DNA of 22,940 bases from Chara braunii (GCA_003427395.1 BFEA01000470.1:689370-712309); one strand, 5' to 3'. Counted from the first letter of the stretch, positions 8,406 through 19,020 are shown. Notes: generated by a model from the sequence alone, not told the origin. Translations and numbers: made by a program.

Positions 8406-9600
8406 TATCGCCCTATGAATCCTATAACCCTGCCACGTGTCGGCTCCGATACAAACCTCATGCCCGACGCGACTTCCTGATCGGAGTGGGATGTGGGCCC
8501 GGAAGTGCAAAAAGGGATGTGCCAAGGATTTTTGGGAAATTGGGGGTGGAGTCCCAGGTCAGAACTGAGATCTCATGTGGCGAGGTCCCAGGGGCATACG
8601 TGCAATGAGGCTAAGGGACGGGTTGCTTTCGGTCTGATGGCGGTCGAGGTCGTGCAGCGTAAGGCAGATGGCATGTGTGGTGCATCATGGGGTTGTCCGA
8701 CATGACCGTCTCAGTGACGGTGGTTCCGAAGAGGTCCGTTCGCGGGGGTTGCGGGTTCTATGGGTCGGACCTCCGGGTGTGGACACCTGTTGATTGACGT
8801 CGTGCGTAATAGTTAGACTCCGTAGTTCCAAAGACTCGGTGGGTGCCGCGTCATCTGCAATTTCTGCACGGTGTGTGGGGCCAATACGGGGCTATGGAGT
8901 TCCACAGTACCACTGTGAGTTGGTGGTATGGGAGAAGGATGTGGAAGAGAGGGAAATTGGTGGCGATAACGACGAAGCCGGGGGATATGAAATATTGCGT
9001 GTTATACGTAGTTGGGTAGTCGGAAGCCCTCGGGTCGCTGGTTATGGCGCGGCTGAAGTCCCTGGGACACAGTCGGTCATTCTCGGCTAGACAGGGGAAT
9101 TCCGGATGTCTCAGCCTTAGTTGTTCTCCCTCCCAGTATTCACTGTACTCCAACATCTTGGCATTCCGACGGATCACTAGCTACGGCGTAGTGAGAACCT
9201 TCTGCACACATCGGATCGTACTTCGATCGACAAGGGAATTTTCTGGGTATGGGGCCAGAAATTCCTACCTGCTCAAATTCTCGCAAAAAGGAAATTCCGC
9301 GCTTGTCCCGATACTGGAGGTGCCCAGTTCATCAGTGATCGCGAATCGCCCGCATGTGGACATGTGTAGGCCGCGCTGATCAGATTGCACTTACACATGC
9401 GCACACGGGGTGTTCGGTCGTATACGGCCCTGTTGGCGAATTTTCGTGCAAGAGTTCAACCCTACATGCAAAATCGCCACGTGACATAGATACCCTCCCA
9501 ATCCTCTAATCGTTCAGTGATCCCTTAAACAATCATTTCCGATCATGCAACATGGCATCGCACACCGCAACAACATCAAACTCTTATTATGATGACAGTA
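8406..9600. other. No supportable gene; possibly decayed retrotransposon leader
   Basis: Both strands are full of stops in the gag-compatible frame. The longest frame (minus strand, 9177-8851, 108 codons) has no recognisable motif. Primer-binding sites and LTR ends were looked for by eye and not found. Confidence 0.4.
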
Positions 9601-11150
9601 GATCAAAGTCACAAGCAACGAAGATGATTAGGCAAAAATGGCAAGCATATCATTCCATCAAAACTCGTGCATCCAATATACACAAAAGAGGAAGGATCGA
9701 GACCGAATGAGACACCATACGAGGGACAACATCGAGACAAAGATGCTGAATGAAAATTAGGGCAAATTGTCCGAGCCGCAATCAAACTTATATACAAAAG
9801 CAAAGGAAAAGACAAAGAAATTTGCAACTCCACGCCCATCCATCTCAACTCTCTCTCTCTCCATCTCTCCAATGCGGACAGTCCGTCGTTACGCACCAAC
9901 CCACGAAGTTGTCACCCCGCTTAGTCCTCTTGTACCCGTCGGGTTTGCCCGCGCGCTACAGTCCGTCGTAGCCCACGCGTCAACTTCGTACATTCGGCAC
10001 CAACTCGTCGGGTCTCCCAACTCCCACTTCAACTCACCTCTTACTTCGCTCGTGAGACCCTCACTGATCGCGCTACCCCGAGCTTCCAGCAACTGTTTAA
10101 GAGAGCTATCTAATCGCGCAGCCGAAATTTATAGCGTGCACGCATACGCGAAGAACACGGAATTGCAAGGACTTAGAAGGAGAGAAGGCGATGGAGTGTC
10201 TTCGTTCTGCATGGCCAGATCGCGACGTGGGGGATGTAGCCACTCTCCACGCATCGATCGATCATGCAGCCCACGGGCCAGTTAGACACAGCAAATAAGA
10301 GAGGGAGGGTGGGAAAGATGAAGCTCAAAAAGAAAGATACAGTTACAAAGGCGCCCCGCCCAAAATTACAGTTACACGCAAGATTAAGGGCGCCAACTAA
10401 TCAGAGCTCCGTTGCAGCCGCAAAAAGAAACGTGCGAGCAAAGAGCACCTCGTAGCAAAAGAAATTCCGAATTCCTAAATTCCTATCTAACGCAAAAATG
10501 CAAAAAAAAAATTATTAAAGCACAAATCCCGAAAAGAAAGTATGAAATTCCGAGAGCCATCGAGGGCTCGACAAGATTCGAAAAAGGAATTAAAAAAAGA
10601 AGCAAGACTTCCTGCGCGATCACCACGCCAAAAAACCCGACAACAGAACAAGAAGGAAGCGACGTCAAACATTATTAATCGCGCCTCTGTCGGCGCGCCA
10701 GCCACTCAATCGACCGTCCCTGGACTTGCCCAGCCCTGGCCCCAGCCATCCAAAAACAGGCGACGTAAAAAGAAGAACAAACAGGGATACCGATGCAATT
10801 TCTCGTCGATCTCATCTCCCGTAATTGGCCCAACCTTCCCATCTTAGGAACCCTCATTGTCATCACGCAGAAAGTCGCGTGGCACAGAAAGTGGCTCATC
10901 ACAAGGTGCCAATGCATGCGACGACATTGAAATTGAGTGGAGAGAGGGGATCTTTCAATCTTTGTACTTAACTCTCAGTTCGATCAGATTAAGGTTCACT
11001 GGCTCAAGGAACGCATGGTAGCAGTTGTCTTTAGAGATGCAGTTAGGGAGTTACGAGGAAGGTGAAAGCTCATCTAATTCGAGCTTATGAGAATGGTTGG
11101 GCAAGAGATGGGATTTTCGATCCTCCCCCTAAGAGAGGTGCTATAGGTCC
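9601..11150. other. No supportable gene
   Basis: One plus-strand frame of 172 codons (9767-10285) is Ser/Arg/Pro-rich, with no motif, no matching neighbour and no plausible start context. I do not call it. The stretch from 10300 to 10850 is A-rich on the plus strand, giving lysine-rich frames. Confidence 0.4.
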
Positions 11151-11153
11151 AAA

Positions 11154-11499
11154 AACAGCAATTTCGTCAAAACGGGCATATTTTATTTTTTGAACGAAAT
11201 TGAGACCTAAAAAATTAGCCCAATTTAGGTCGATATTTTCAGCTCCTAAGGGTACGGCGTTCTGAAAACGCCCTACCCCCTGGATGCAAACTAAGTCCAG
11301 ATACATCCAGGTAGGTACGGCGTTTTCAGAACGTCGTATCCCCTGGACTCTAGCTAAGTCCAGATACATCCAAGGGTTCCGGTGTTTTAACGACGCCGGA
11401 CCCTCAAGAGCTTGAAATTTCCACCTAAATCGCTCTAATTTATGAGGTTTCAATTTCGTTCAAAAAATAAAATATATCCGTTTTAACGAAATTGCTGTT
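11154..11499. mobile_element. Foldback/MITE-like element with 55-bp terminal inverted repeats and three internal hairpins
   Basis: The left arm 11154-11208 (starting AACAGCAATTTCGT) is the near-perfect inverse of 11445-11499, with about four mismatches in 55. Both arms are flanked by CAAA, a possible 4-bp target duplication. Inside are three tandem units of about 61-63 bp. Each holds an imperfect hairpin built on GGCGTT/AACGCC (11251-11277, 11314-11342, 11374-11403). Copies of GTCCAGATACATCCA separate them (11295-11309, 11358-11372). A CTGGACT/AGTCCAG stem lies within the spacer. The minus-strand open frame across it is a translation of these repeats and not a gene. It would be a nonautonomous element. 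The superfamily is not determined. Confidence 0.8.
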
Positions 11500-12218
11500 C
11501 AAATGTCTTGGCATATGTAGCTAGAGACAGTGTGGTCTCCATCTGGCACATCGACCAACGAAAAGATGGGATCTTGCTATTCCGTAACTCCTATTCTCTC
11601 AGTTTTCGGACTTGGATGATCTAGATGGAATGCTATGAGTTTAGAAGCTTAGGGTGGAAATGGGACGCACGTTCTGCATGATGGCATTACATGTGCCACT
11701 TTATTCACTTGTAGATACGAAAGCTGCAATGAGAACGGTGATTGGGACTGTAACACTGATTGGAGACCGCTCAAAACCGGTCCGAAGCTTTTGTAATCAG
11801 AGTCTGCAATATGATGTAGATCCGTAGTTCGGAGATAGGATGGTTGACATGGGATATGAGAAAACTCAAGATGGTTTGTTCAGCAACGCCTTGGTGTAGA
11901 AGATGCAGCCGGAGGGGATACTCCCACTAGGAAGGCAAGTATACCAGCAACGCATGAGGCAACCTCAGGGAGCAAGCATGAGGTACAGGTCTTCAGCAAC
12001 TGTACGTCAATGTTAGAGGAATAAACATTACGTTCAAGACAGAACGAAGTAAGCTAGAAGCGGTCCCACGAGACTTTATGCATAAGGAAAGCAGAGTTAA
12101 ACAACGGTATCAGGGCGAGTTGAGATAGCACTGAGGCCCTTTGGTTATGCGAGACGCAGCACAGGATGTCTTGAAAACAAGATGCTGGAGGAGACCAAGG
12201 CCTTACAAGCGGGTTTTC
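11500..12218. other. No supportable gene; upstream of a poly(A) tract
   Basis: No frame is protein-like. The plus strand ends in a 28-A run, which would fit the 3' part of a retroposed transcript, but no body of a LINE or gene is recognisable. Confidence 0.35.

Positions 12219-12246
<28 letters not shown>
12219..12246 (+). repeat. Poly(A) tract, 28 bases
   Basis: This is an uninterrupted A run after CGGGTTTTC. It may be a retroposon tail on the plus strand or simply a homopolymer microsatellite. Confidence 0.9.
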
Positions 12247-12249
<3 letters not shown>

Positions 12250-13106
12250 CTCATGTGCAAATCCGTTTTTTTCCGCTTGTGCCACGATATCCGGTTGGTC
12301 TTTTAACTAGGAAAAGATTTGGATCTCAATATTGCTTCTACCAGCGAAACATTCAGTCTCCAAAGGATTGTTTCCAGACTAGTTGCTTGTTAGCAATTGT
12401 CCTGCAACTACACGCAGTTGCCTTTTCAACTTCTCTGTTACCATCTGCACACACTAACAGTTTTTAGGTCATTCTCGCTTCCCTCAGTCGCACGGTTCTT
12501 TCGCAGCCCTGGATTTCGGACATCTACGGCATTCTACGACATGCATTGGACACCCTCGACAGAATATGGTCTCGGCGGTTGAACTTCGAAGGACCTAACT
12601 TATTTTGGCAAGAACAAGATCATGGACCCAGCAGTTGGACTTCATAGCTTGCAGGCTGTTTGGTTGAGATTCGAGTGCGACCAAGGGACCTTGGAACTCA
12701 CCTTGGGTGCATTTGGACGTCGCCGGTCCGGACGACACTGCTCCTACTGCCCGCGATGGTATAAGTGACCGGCAGCGGAGCAGTGGACGCAGGTTGCTGG
12801 ACTTGTTGGATCTGCTGGATTTCCCACGATCCTCCTTCCGCTATGCGCCCTCCAGCAGCGCTCAGTGCATAAGCGAATCTGCAGGCAAACATGTCACTTC
12901 ATCAGCCGGTCTGAGGAGAGTCATTTCTCCTTCCCCAATTTTGGCGTAGGGGACTCTCAGGTCACAGTCCCTCGGGTCGCACGTCGTCAGTCAGCATAAC
13001 TCTGCAACCATTGTGTCTCCAAGTCTGTCACAAGTCAGCGGCTCTTTCCGGTCAGTCCTTACTGTCAGTCCACCCCACCCCGGTAAGTTAGTTCCACCTC
13101 ACCACC
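12247..13106. other. Leader-like region before the two-ORF cassette
   Basis: No gene is seen. From about 12940 the plus strand is rich in C and T, with repeated GTCAGTC/CAGTCC words. It leads to CACCACCATGACC, a favourable start context for the ORF at 13107. A GGTAAGTT donor-like site lies at about 13081. The minus-strand 64-codon frame at 12892-12698 has Gln/Pro runs but no family signature. Confidence 0.35.
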
Positions 13107-14144
13107 ATGACCCCGTCTGCTTGCAGAATTGGAGACCTGCCCCCCCCTCTGCCTAACCCCGCCACCAATCCTAATCCCCACCAACAACATGTTTCAGCCG
13201 CCTCCCCGTCTCCATCCTCTTCCTTCCATTCACTACCCTCCATCAGCACACCACTTTTCGATTCATTCCTCCTGTCATTTTTTCCCTCTAACCTCACAGT
13301 CCAGTCTCAAGAACTCATTCCCGACGGACAACTAGCCACAATATTATCCTCCCTCATCACGCCGCTAAGATCTTCCATAACTTTACCACCAATAGCCATC
13401 GATGAAAATATCCAGTCTATTTTCGTCCTTGATCCTCCGTCAGCCTTGCTTCTCCCTCTTCACTTTTTCTCCCTCCCTTTCATCTTCCTAGACACCGTAA
13501 TTTCTTTGCAATCAACCTTCGTTGAAGGAAGGTACGGATCCAACCTTGTCACCTCCGATTTACTTGACTTCGCAGAAGAAGCCGCCTTCTGCACCTTCGA
13601 AAATGGTGCTCAGTCTTTCTTCTTCATCACGGGGGATCAAGCTATGCAGCTCCTCTCTCACTCCTCCTTCTCTAATCTTCTTCTCTCACTAATAACCTTT
13701 GGTACTCGGAGTCTGAATTCGCTCTCACCTCAGGAGCAGGCCACGGCAAACGCCGAGTTGGCTAACTTCAAGGAGCAGCATGCGCACGATCTGCACATCC
13801 CCTTCTACTGTTTCTCACTTTGCTTGGCTTCTGCAAGAGACTTCTCCTCCAAGTTATGGGTTAACGGAGCACTTATCAACATAGCATAGAATCTCCCTTC
13901 ACTTGGAAGGCTACTAGGTTTCATATTTCCTCTCCCCTTCTTCTTCAAAGGCTTCTTCAAGCAACTTATCAAAGGTGACACCTCCCACCTCCTTCTTCAT
14001 CAACTTATTTATTCTGGACCAGGACCCTGGTTTAGTTTGTTTACAGATCAAGCGTGCGGGAATGAAACCAAGTATCAATCAGCACTGGATTTTCCAAGAG
14101 AAGCCGCTATCCGTCGCAGTCGGCACTTTCGCGCCTCATTTTGA
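13107..14144 (+). pseudogene. Unknown ORF A, about 345 codons with one in-frame TAG
   Basis: ATG 13107 sits in a strong context (CACCACCATGACC). The frame is open for 260 codons to TAG 13887-13889. It then continues just as protein-like for 84 codons to TGA 14142-14144, so the TAG looks like one nonsense change, or a read-through site, within a single protein. The first 50 residues are Pro/Ser/Asn/His-rich and probably disordered. The rest is hydrophobic and helical with few charges, including LLLPLHFFSLPFIFLDTVI, and a charged EQATANAELANFKEQHAHD stretch near residue 218. After the TAG comes a very hydrophobic FIFPLPFFFKGFF run and a Cys/Asn/Gly stretch. I recognise no family. It stands 9 bp upstream of ORF B. 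Env-like or accessory ORFs of large LTR retrotransposons are a possible home. A decayed host gene is the alternative. Confidence 0.5.
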
Positions 14145-14153
14145 AACTCCACG

Positions 14154-14567
14154 ATGGAACTCACATCTTCTCTTGCATCAATCACGACAACTAGGATGCT
14201 GCAGAGGAGGAAGGTTGAAGATCCCCCTCCCAAAAGAAGAAGGACTTACCGAAGAGCTTCGGATTATGACTCAAAATCGAACCCCCACTCTCCCAATCAG
14301 CTGATCCCTGTCCAACAACTCCTCATAATTCCCCAACTTCATCAGTCTCTCAATCAAACCCCATCCCCCTCTACTATGAACCCCCCCGTCCCAAAAGCCC
14401 CAAGAGTTAGGAAAAGACCTCGTATCAATAGGGGACTAGATTACATTTTTCTCTTCTACATAATCTCCCTCTTCTTACTTGTCCTCTTCATCTATTTTCT
14501 CTTTTTCTTCCGCTCAACCTCGCCCACCCCCTTCCTTCCCCAAAACCCAAGTAAGAAGCATTACTAG
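14154..14567 (+). CDS. Unknown ORF B, 137-codon basic protein with C-terminal membrane segment
   Basis: This begins at ATG 14154 (CCACGATGGAA), 9 bp after the stop of ORF A, and ends at TAG 14565-14567. The N-terminal half is strongly basic, with nuclear-localisation-like clusters (RRKVEDPPPKRRRTYRR, residues about 18-34, and VRKRPRINR near 85-93) and a Pro/Ser/Gln-rich middle. One long membrane helix follows (about residues 96-120: YIFLFYIISLFLLVLFIYFL) and a short Pro-rich tail ends in KKHY. Type II-like or tail-anchored topology with the basic domain cytosolic is likely. The arrangement resembles small membrane ORFs placed 3' in some plant retrotransposons, but there is no sequence family I can name. 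A donor-like AA|GTAAGA at 14551 lies just before the end and may indicate splicing. Confidence 0.5.
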   Translation: MELTSSLASITTTRMLQRRKVEDPPPKRRRTYRRASDYDSKSNPHSPNQLIPVQQLLIIPQLHQSLNQTPSPSTMNPPVPKAPRVRKRPRINRGLDYIFLFYIISLFLLVLFIYFLFFFRSTSPTPFLPQNPSKKHY

Positions 14568-14591
14568 CTTACTGATTAATGAAGCTAGTAA
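14561..14591 (+). terminator. Perfect 10-bp-stem hairpin overlapping the ORF B stop
   Basis: TTACTAGCTT (14561-14570) and AAGCTAGTAA (14582-14591) are exact inverse repeats around an 11-base loop. The stem contains the TAG stop of ORF B. A role in 3'-end formation or RNA structure is inference. In a plant nucleus, hairpins are not standard terminators. Confidence 0.55.
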
Positions 14592-14880
14592 GGTCGATGT
14601 CGGTATAGTTGGGCTCGCTGCTTGTACTTCGTCATTATGCTTTGTAATAACGGAAGGACGCAAGGTATGGAATGTTAAATGGATGACCAAGCCTTAATTG
14701 GGAGGGAAAAAATGGGAGACGAAAAACAGAAGGTCAAAAAGAGGGGTGAAGTCAAGAAAGGGTGTAACAAGAAGGGTACGATGTCAGTGATCAATCGCCT
14801 GCTGTTGTTTTTGCACTACTCTCTGTAATAAGCCGAAAGGAGCGTCAAAGATCGTAATAATGCATGGCTAAGTTCTTATT
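14568..14880 (+). other. Transition from the cassette into the purine-tract domain
   Basis: Nothing is called apart from the hairpin at its start. The plus strand changes from C/T-rich (coding side) to A/G-rich. Overlapping short frames have no features. Confidence 0.4.
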
Positions 14881-15152
14881 AAAAAAAAAAAAGGGGGGGG
14901 GGGGGAGGGGGAGGCAGCCAGGGAGAAGAAGAGCAAGTAGGGGGAGACACTGACAAATGTAGTGAAGGAGAAAAGTCAGCAATCCAAGAATGTGGCAGTA
15001 TTAAGTCCCCAATTAAGAAGGACATCAAGATTGTGAATATAGTAAAGATTTGTTTTCATTTCATTACTAATCTTTCACTTCTCTTCTTTTGGGTTTTCAA
15101 TATTCCCCTCCCCTTCTAAAGTCCCTAACCAATTAAAATATATAAATATATA

Positions 15153-15900
15153 CAAGGTTGCCAGCGTTCGGGACGGGCCGAACGCCCGAACGTTCGGCAC
15201 CCCCTCTCGACGTGTTCGGTCGTTCGGCCGAACGCGGACCAAAAAAAAAAAATAAAATAAAAAAAAATCCAAAAAATCTGAAACAAATATATGTTATGCA
15301 GAAGAATAAACTAAACAACAGTTGCCCGAACGTTACATCCAAATTCGTTACCAAATTTGAAATAAAAATGAAATAATAAAAGTAAATAATAATAATGAAA
15401 ATTAGAAAAAACAAAATGAGAATGAAATTATTGAGTGGGCGAGCACGTTTTTGACACCGCCATCTTTGGTGATTTTTCATTATTTTTTGGCTGTGACAAA
15501 TGTCATGAAAATTGATATGTGTGTATCTTACATAATAGAGAATCTACAAATGAAGTTTGAAAAAATAATAATATTTTTCATACCCCGAAATAAAGGAAAA
15601 ACAAAAAGTCAAAAGAGAAAAAAAACAAATTAGTAAGTGGGCAAGCAAGTTTTGACACCACCATCTTTAAGGATTTTTTATTTTTTTTGTGGCTGAACAG
15701 AATGGCTTCAAAATTGAGAGGGAGATACCGTACATCACAAAGAACTCACAAAAGAAAATTCAAAAAAACATAATGACATTTAGGTGCCAAAATATTTTTT
15801 TGCGGGGTCCAAACCCCTTCAAGTTCGGGCCCCGTAAGGGGACCCGAACGCCCGAACATTCGGGGGTCAGGTTAAGGGCCTCCGTACGTTCGGCCTGGCA

Positions 15901-15906
<6 letters not shown>
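15153..15906. mobile_element. Nonautonomous inverted-repeat element inserted in a TA-rich site
   Basis: Outer ends are GGTTGCCAG (15156-15164) and its inverse CTGGCAACC (15895-15903). Both are followed inward by CGTTCGG/CCGAACG-rich sequence (15165-15240 and 15829-15894). Within are two diverged direct copies about 200 bp apart (around 15433 and 15634), each starting GTGGGC(G/A)AGCA(C/A)G and containing CCATCTTT. The element is flanked by TATATA on the left and a (TA)n run on the right. This suggests insertion into TA repeats, as described for some microsatellite-targeting MITEs. No ORF is supported. The 340-bp repeat gives an unoccupied counterpart. Confidence 0.7.

Positions 15907-15942
<36 letters not shown>
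15904..15942 (+). repeat. (TA)n microsatellite
   Basis: About 19 TA units directly abut the right end of the inverted-repeat element. Confidence 0.95.
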
Positions 15943-15947
<5 letters not shown>

Positions 15948-17464
15948 GATGAAAATCAGTCATTCCGAGCTTGAGTACACACCAACCTCATCAAGCGGTT
16001 ACTCAATCAAGATTGACTACTTTATCATCTGATTGATTAACCGACTGGTAAAGATCAAACCAACCACATCACTCCAAATCGCCATTCAAAGAGTGGTAGT
16101 ATTTTCCCAGTTAAGGAGGCTATCAAAAAAAAGGAAAAAAAGAAAAAAGGATTTGTTTGCAAACTTTGAAAAATTTCATGTTTAATCTTTTGCTTTTCTC
16201 CTTTCAACTTATCAATATTCCTCTTCCCCTTCCAAACCCCTAATTTGTTTCTTAAAAAATAATAATAATAAAAAAATGGGGGAGCGGAGAGACGAAAATC
16301 AACTATTCGTAAACTTGTTTTCGTACCAACCTAACCAAACGGTTACTCAATCAAGATAGACGACTTTGCTCATCTAATTGGCTAACCACTTCGTAAAGAT
16401 CAAACCAACCACATCACTTCAATCCGCCACTTGGATTGACCCGCTTATTCTTCCTTTCTCCCTTTGCCTTTATCCATTGCATTTCAGAAACAGTGATTCT
16501 CATACTTTACGTTCATCCGATCAACCGGTTACTCAACCAGGTAGGAGTACCTTAGAGGCTTAGACCAACCGATTATCTATCCAGTTGATTTAACGACAAC
16601 AAACCACAGAAATATCTCAATCATCACCAAAGAAGTTTTAAGCATGCAACCACGCATCCATATCGCCTCGTAAAAGCAGTATCTCTAGATTTTATGACTT
16701 GCTCAAATCACACTCCTCACTGCTTACCCCAACCTCTTTTCTTTAAGCAAACCTTACAAGTTAAAAAAAGAAAGGGGGGGCGGAGGGAAGGAGGAACTGA
16801 AAAAGAAAGGGGGGAAACTTTGGGAAGGGTTATCAACCCCCAAATCACTTTTTCTCTCATACTCATTATTTATAAAAAAAAAAGGGAGGGGGGGGGAGAA
16901 AAGAACGAGAAGCTACGCCATCCATTTTAAAGGCAGTCCATTATATGCAAGTATTGATTAGGGATCATTAAAAAAAAAAAAAAAGGAGGAGGGAAGAAAG
17001 AAGAAAAAAGATGAATAAAATTCATTCTCTTATCACTTCTACGTCCCGATCTTAGTATTTGCAAACGACTAATAGTCAATCCCGGGTTATTCTCAGTAAA
17101 TTTGTCCAGCAGTCAAATGTATTAAAAAAAAAGAGGGGGGAAACAAGTTCAGTTGCCATCGAACTTGCACCCGCATAGGTACCCTTGTATTCGGAAGTAC
17201 TGATCAAAACCACCTAAAAAAAAAAATAAAAAAAAAAAATAAAGGAAGTATATATATTTCATTTTATTTCGCTTTTGTGCGACAATCCCTGTACTTTCAA
17301 AACTTTACATAACGCCTAGCAATAATTCCCTGAATTCTCAATAGAATAAATTTTTTCGGCAGTCAATCTTCAACATCATCAATCGATCGCACACGTAAAA
17401 AAAAGAAAAAAAGGGAGGGAGAAATGATAAGAAAAATCATGAGGATGATTACTTATCACTACCA

Positions 17465-19020
17465 ATCTATTATCAATCAACTTTTTTGTCAACTGATTGG
17501 TTTATTATTTGACCAATCAATCGATTGATCAGCCGATCATTTAATTAATTGGCTGATTAATTAATTAATCGGTTGATCAATCGTCTTACAAGCCGAAGCA
17601 ATTGATTAATCAACCTTTTAATCAATCGATCAATCGACTACTAATTGATCATCTGATCAAGTGATAATCGATCAATTGATTAATCTGTCGATCAACTCAT
17701 CTCTTCTTCCCCACCCTAAGGCAGTTCAATGATGTACTCCGCATCTATCAGTTTTTGCGCAAGTGTTCTTACAAAATATCATGTTCAACAAGTGGCTTCC
17801 GACAAACGTTGACATCTACCTGACCTTTAGTCGATCAATCATTCGATTATCGGCCGATAAATCGCTTAGTCGATTAATCGACCAATCAATCATTTAATCG
17901 CTTGACCAATCGACTAATCAATGGAACGGCCGATCAATCGATTGATCAGACGATCGACCGGTCAACCGATTAATCAGTCGATCGACCGATCAATAGATTA
18001 ACCGGTCAATCGACCGATCAACCCATTAATCAGTTAATCGGCCAATCAATCGATTATCGGTCAATCAATCGACTAATTGGCTAATCAATCAATAAATACA
18101 CCGAACAATCGTCTAATCAGTTGATCAATCAATTAACAGTCAATCAATAAATTGATCGTTCCAGTAATTGTTTGATAATCGATCATTACATCAACAGATA
18201 ATCGATCAATCAACCAGTCGCTTCTGACAATCGTCGAACTTCCACATGACCTTTCACTCAGTAAGGCATACCTCATTCGACCCTCCAATGACGACGTCTG
18301 ATAACTACTTCCTATAACCATCGTCTAGTCAACCATTTGATCGATCATCCCTACAATGCATCTAATGTTAGATCGACTGATCTGTCGATTAAATGATCGT
18401 CCGATTAATCAATTAATCAAACAATCGACGGATCAACCCATTAATCAGTCGATCGGCCAATCAATCGATTAATCGGTTAATCAATCAATTAATACACCGA
18501 ATAATCGTTTAAATAGTCGATCAATCAATGAACGGTCAATCAATTAATTGATCGTTCCACTAATTAATCGATAGTCGATCATTACATCAACTGATAATCG
18601 ATCAATCGATTAATCAAGTTGAACCATTTGATCAACAAAACTGCAAGTCTATCCCTTCTCTCCCACCTTATGATGTACTCTCACGTCTATCACTCTCTGT
18701 GCAAGTGTTTCTACAGAATAGCATGTTCAGCAAACCGTTTCCGACATTGGTCGAACTTCCACCTGACCACGCACTCAGTTAGACACACCACATTCTACCC
18801 ACCCATAACGACGTCCGAGCAACTACTTCCTGTAATCATCGCCTAGTCAACTTGAACCGTTTGATTGATCAGCCTTACAACGCATTCAACCTTAGCTTCA
18901 GATCTTTTGACCCTGTAATCGACCAATCGATTGATTGATCACACTTTCGCAACATAAACCGGATCATCAACCAATTGTCCGACCTGTCGATCGATTAATC
19001 AATCAATTGATTTTTTCAAT
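17465..19020. repeat. 1.5-kb field of degenerate ATCAATCGATTAATC-type repeats with larger duplicated blocks
   Basis: The sequence is dominated by overlapping ATCAATCGAT, GATTAATCG, GATCAATC and CGACCGATCAA words, rich in short palindromes (ATCGAT, TTAA, GATC). Longer blocks are repeated. One is 18016-18220 versus 18431-18617 (start GATCAACCCATTAATCAGT, end GATAATCGATCAATC). A second is 18226-18336 versus 18743-18853 (TCGAACTTCCAC to CGTCTAGTCAAC/CGCCTAGTCAAC). A third is 17729-17803 versus 18667-18745 (ATGATGTACTC to TTTCCGAC). No gene is present. It is a minisatellite grown by both slippage and block duplication. Confidence 0.85.

Larger units (their letters stand above)
14993..16435 (+). 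repeat. Tandem repeat of about 340 bp; first copy interrupted by an insertion
   Basis: Copy 1 is 14993-15150 plus 15943-16094. Copy 2 is 16095-16435. Shared blocks in order are: a TATTAAGTCCCCAATTAAG-like start; ATTTGTTTnCAnnnTTT with TTTAATCTTT; CAATATTCC(T/C)CTnCCCCTTC followed by CCTAA; GA(T/C)GAAAATCA; a ACGGTTACTCAATCAAGAT block; and a TAAAGATCAAACCAACCACA block (about 16051 and 16396). A partial third copy starts at about 16503 (ATCAACCGGTTACTCAACCAG). Copy 2 has only a short (TAA)n-rich stretch where copy 1 carries the element at 15153-15906. Confidence 0.75.

Noticed and set aside
8851-9177. Minus-strand 108-codon ORF upstream of gag
   Set aside because: It is not in phase with gag, shows no retrotransposon motif and is short enough to be chance.
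9767-10285. Plus-strand 172-codon ORF
   Set aside because: Biased Ser/Arg/Pro composition, no motif, and overlapping frames of similar length. Nothing supports expression.
11085-11453. Minus-strand 122-codon ORF with repeated WMYLDL peptide
   Set aside because: The peptide repeat is the translation of the tandem hairpin units of the inverted-repeat element. The ORF spans both inverted arms, so it is not a gene.
15133-15480. Minus-strand Phe/Ile-rich ORF
   Set aside because: It arises from A-rich noncoding DNA crossing the end of the inverted-repeat element.
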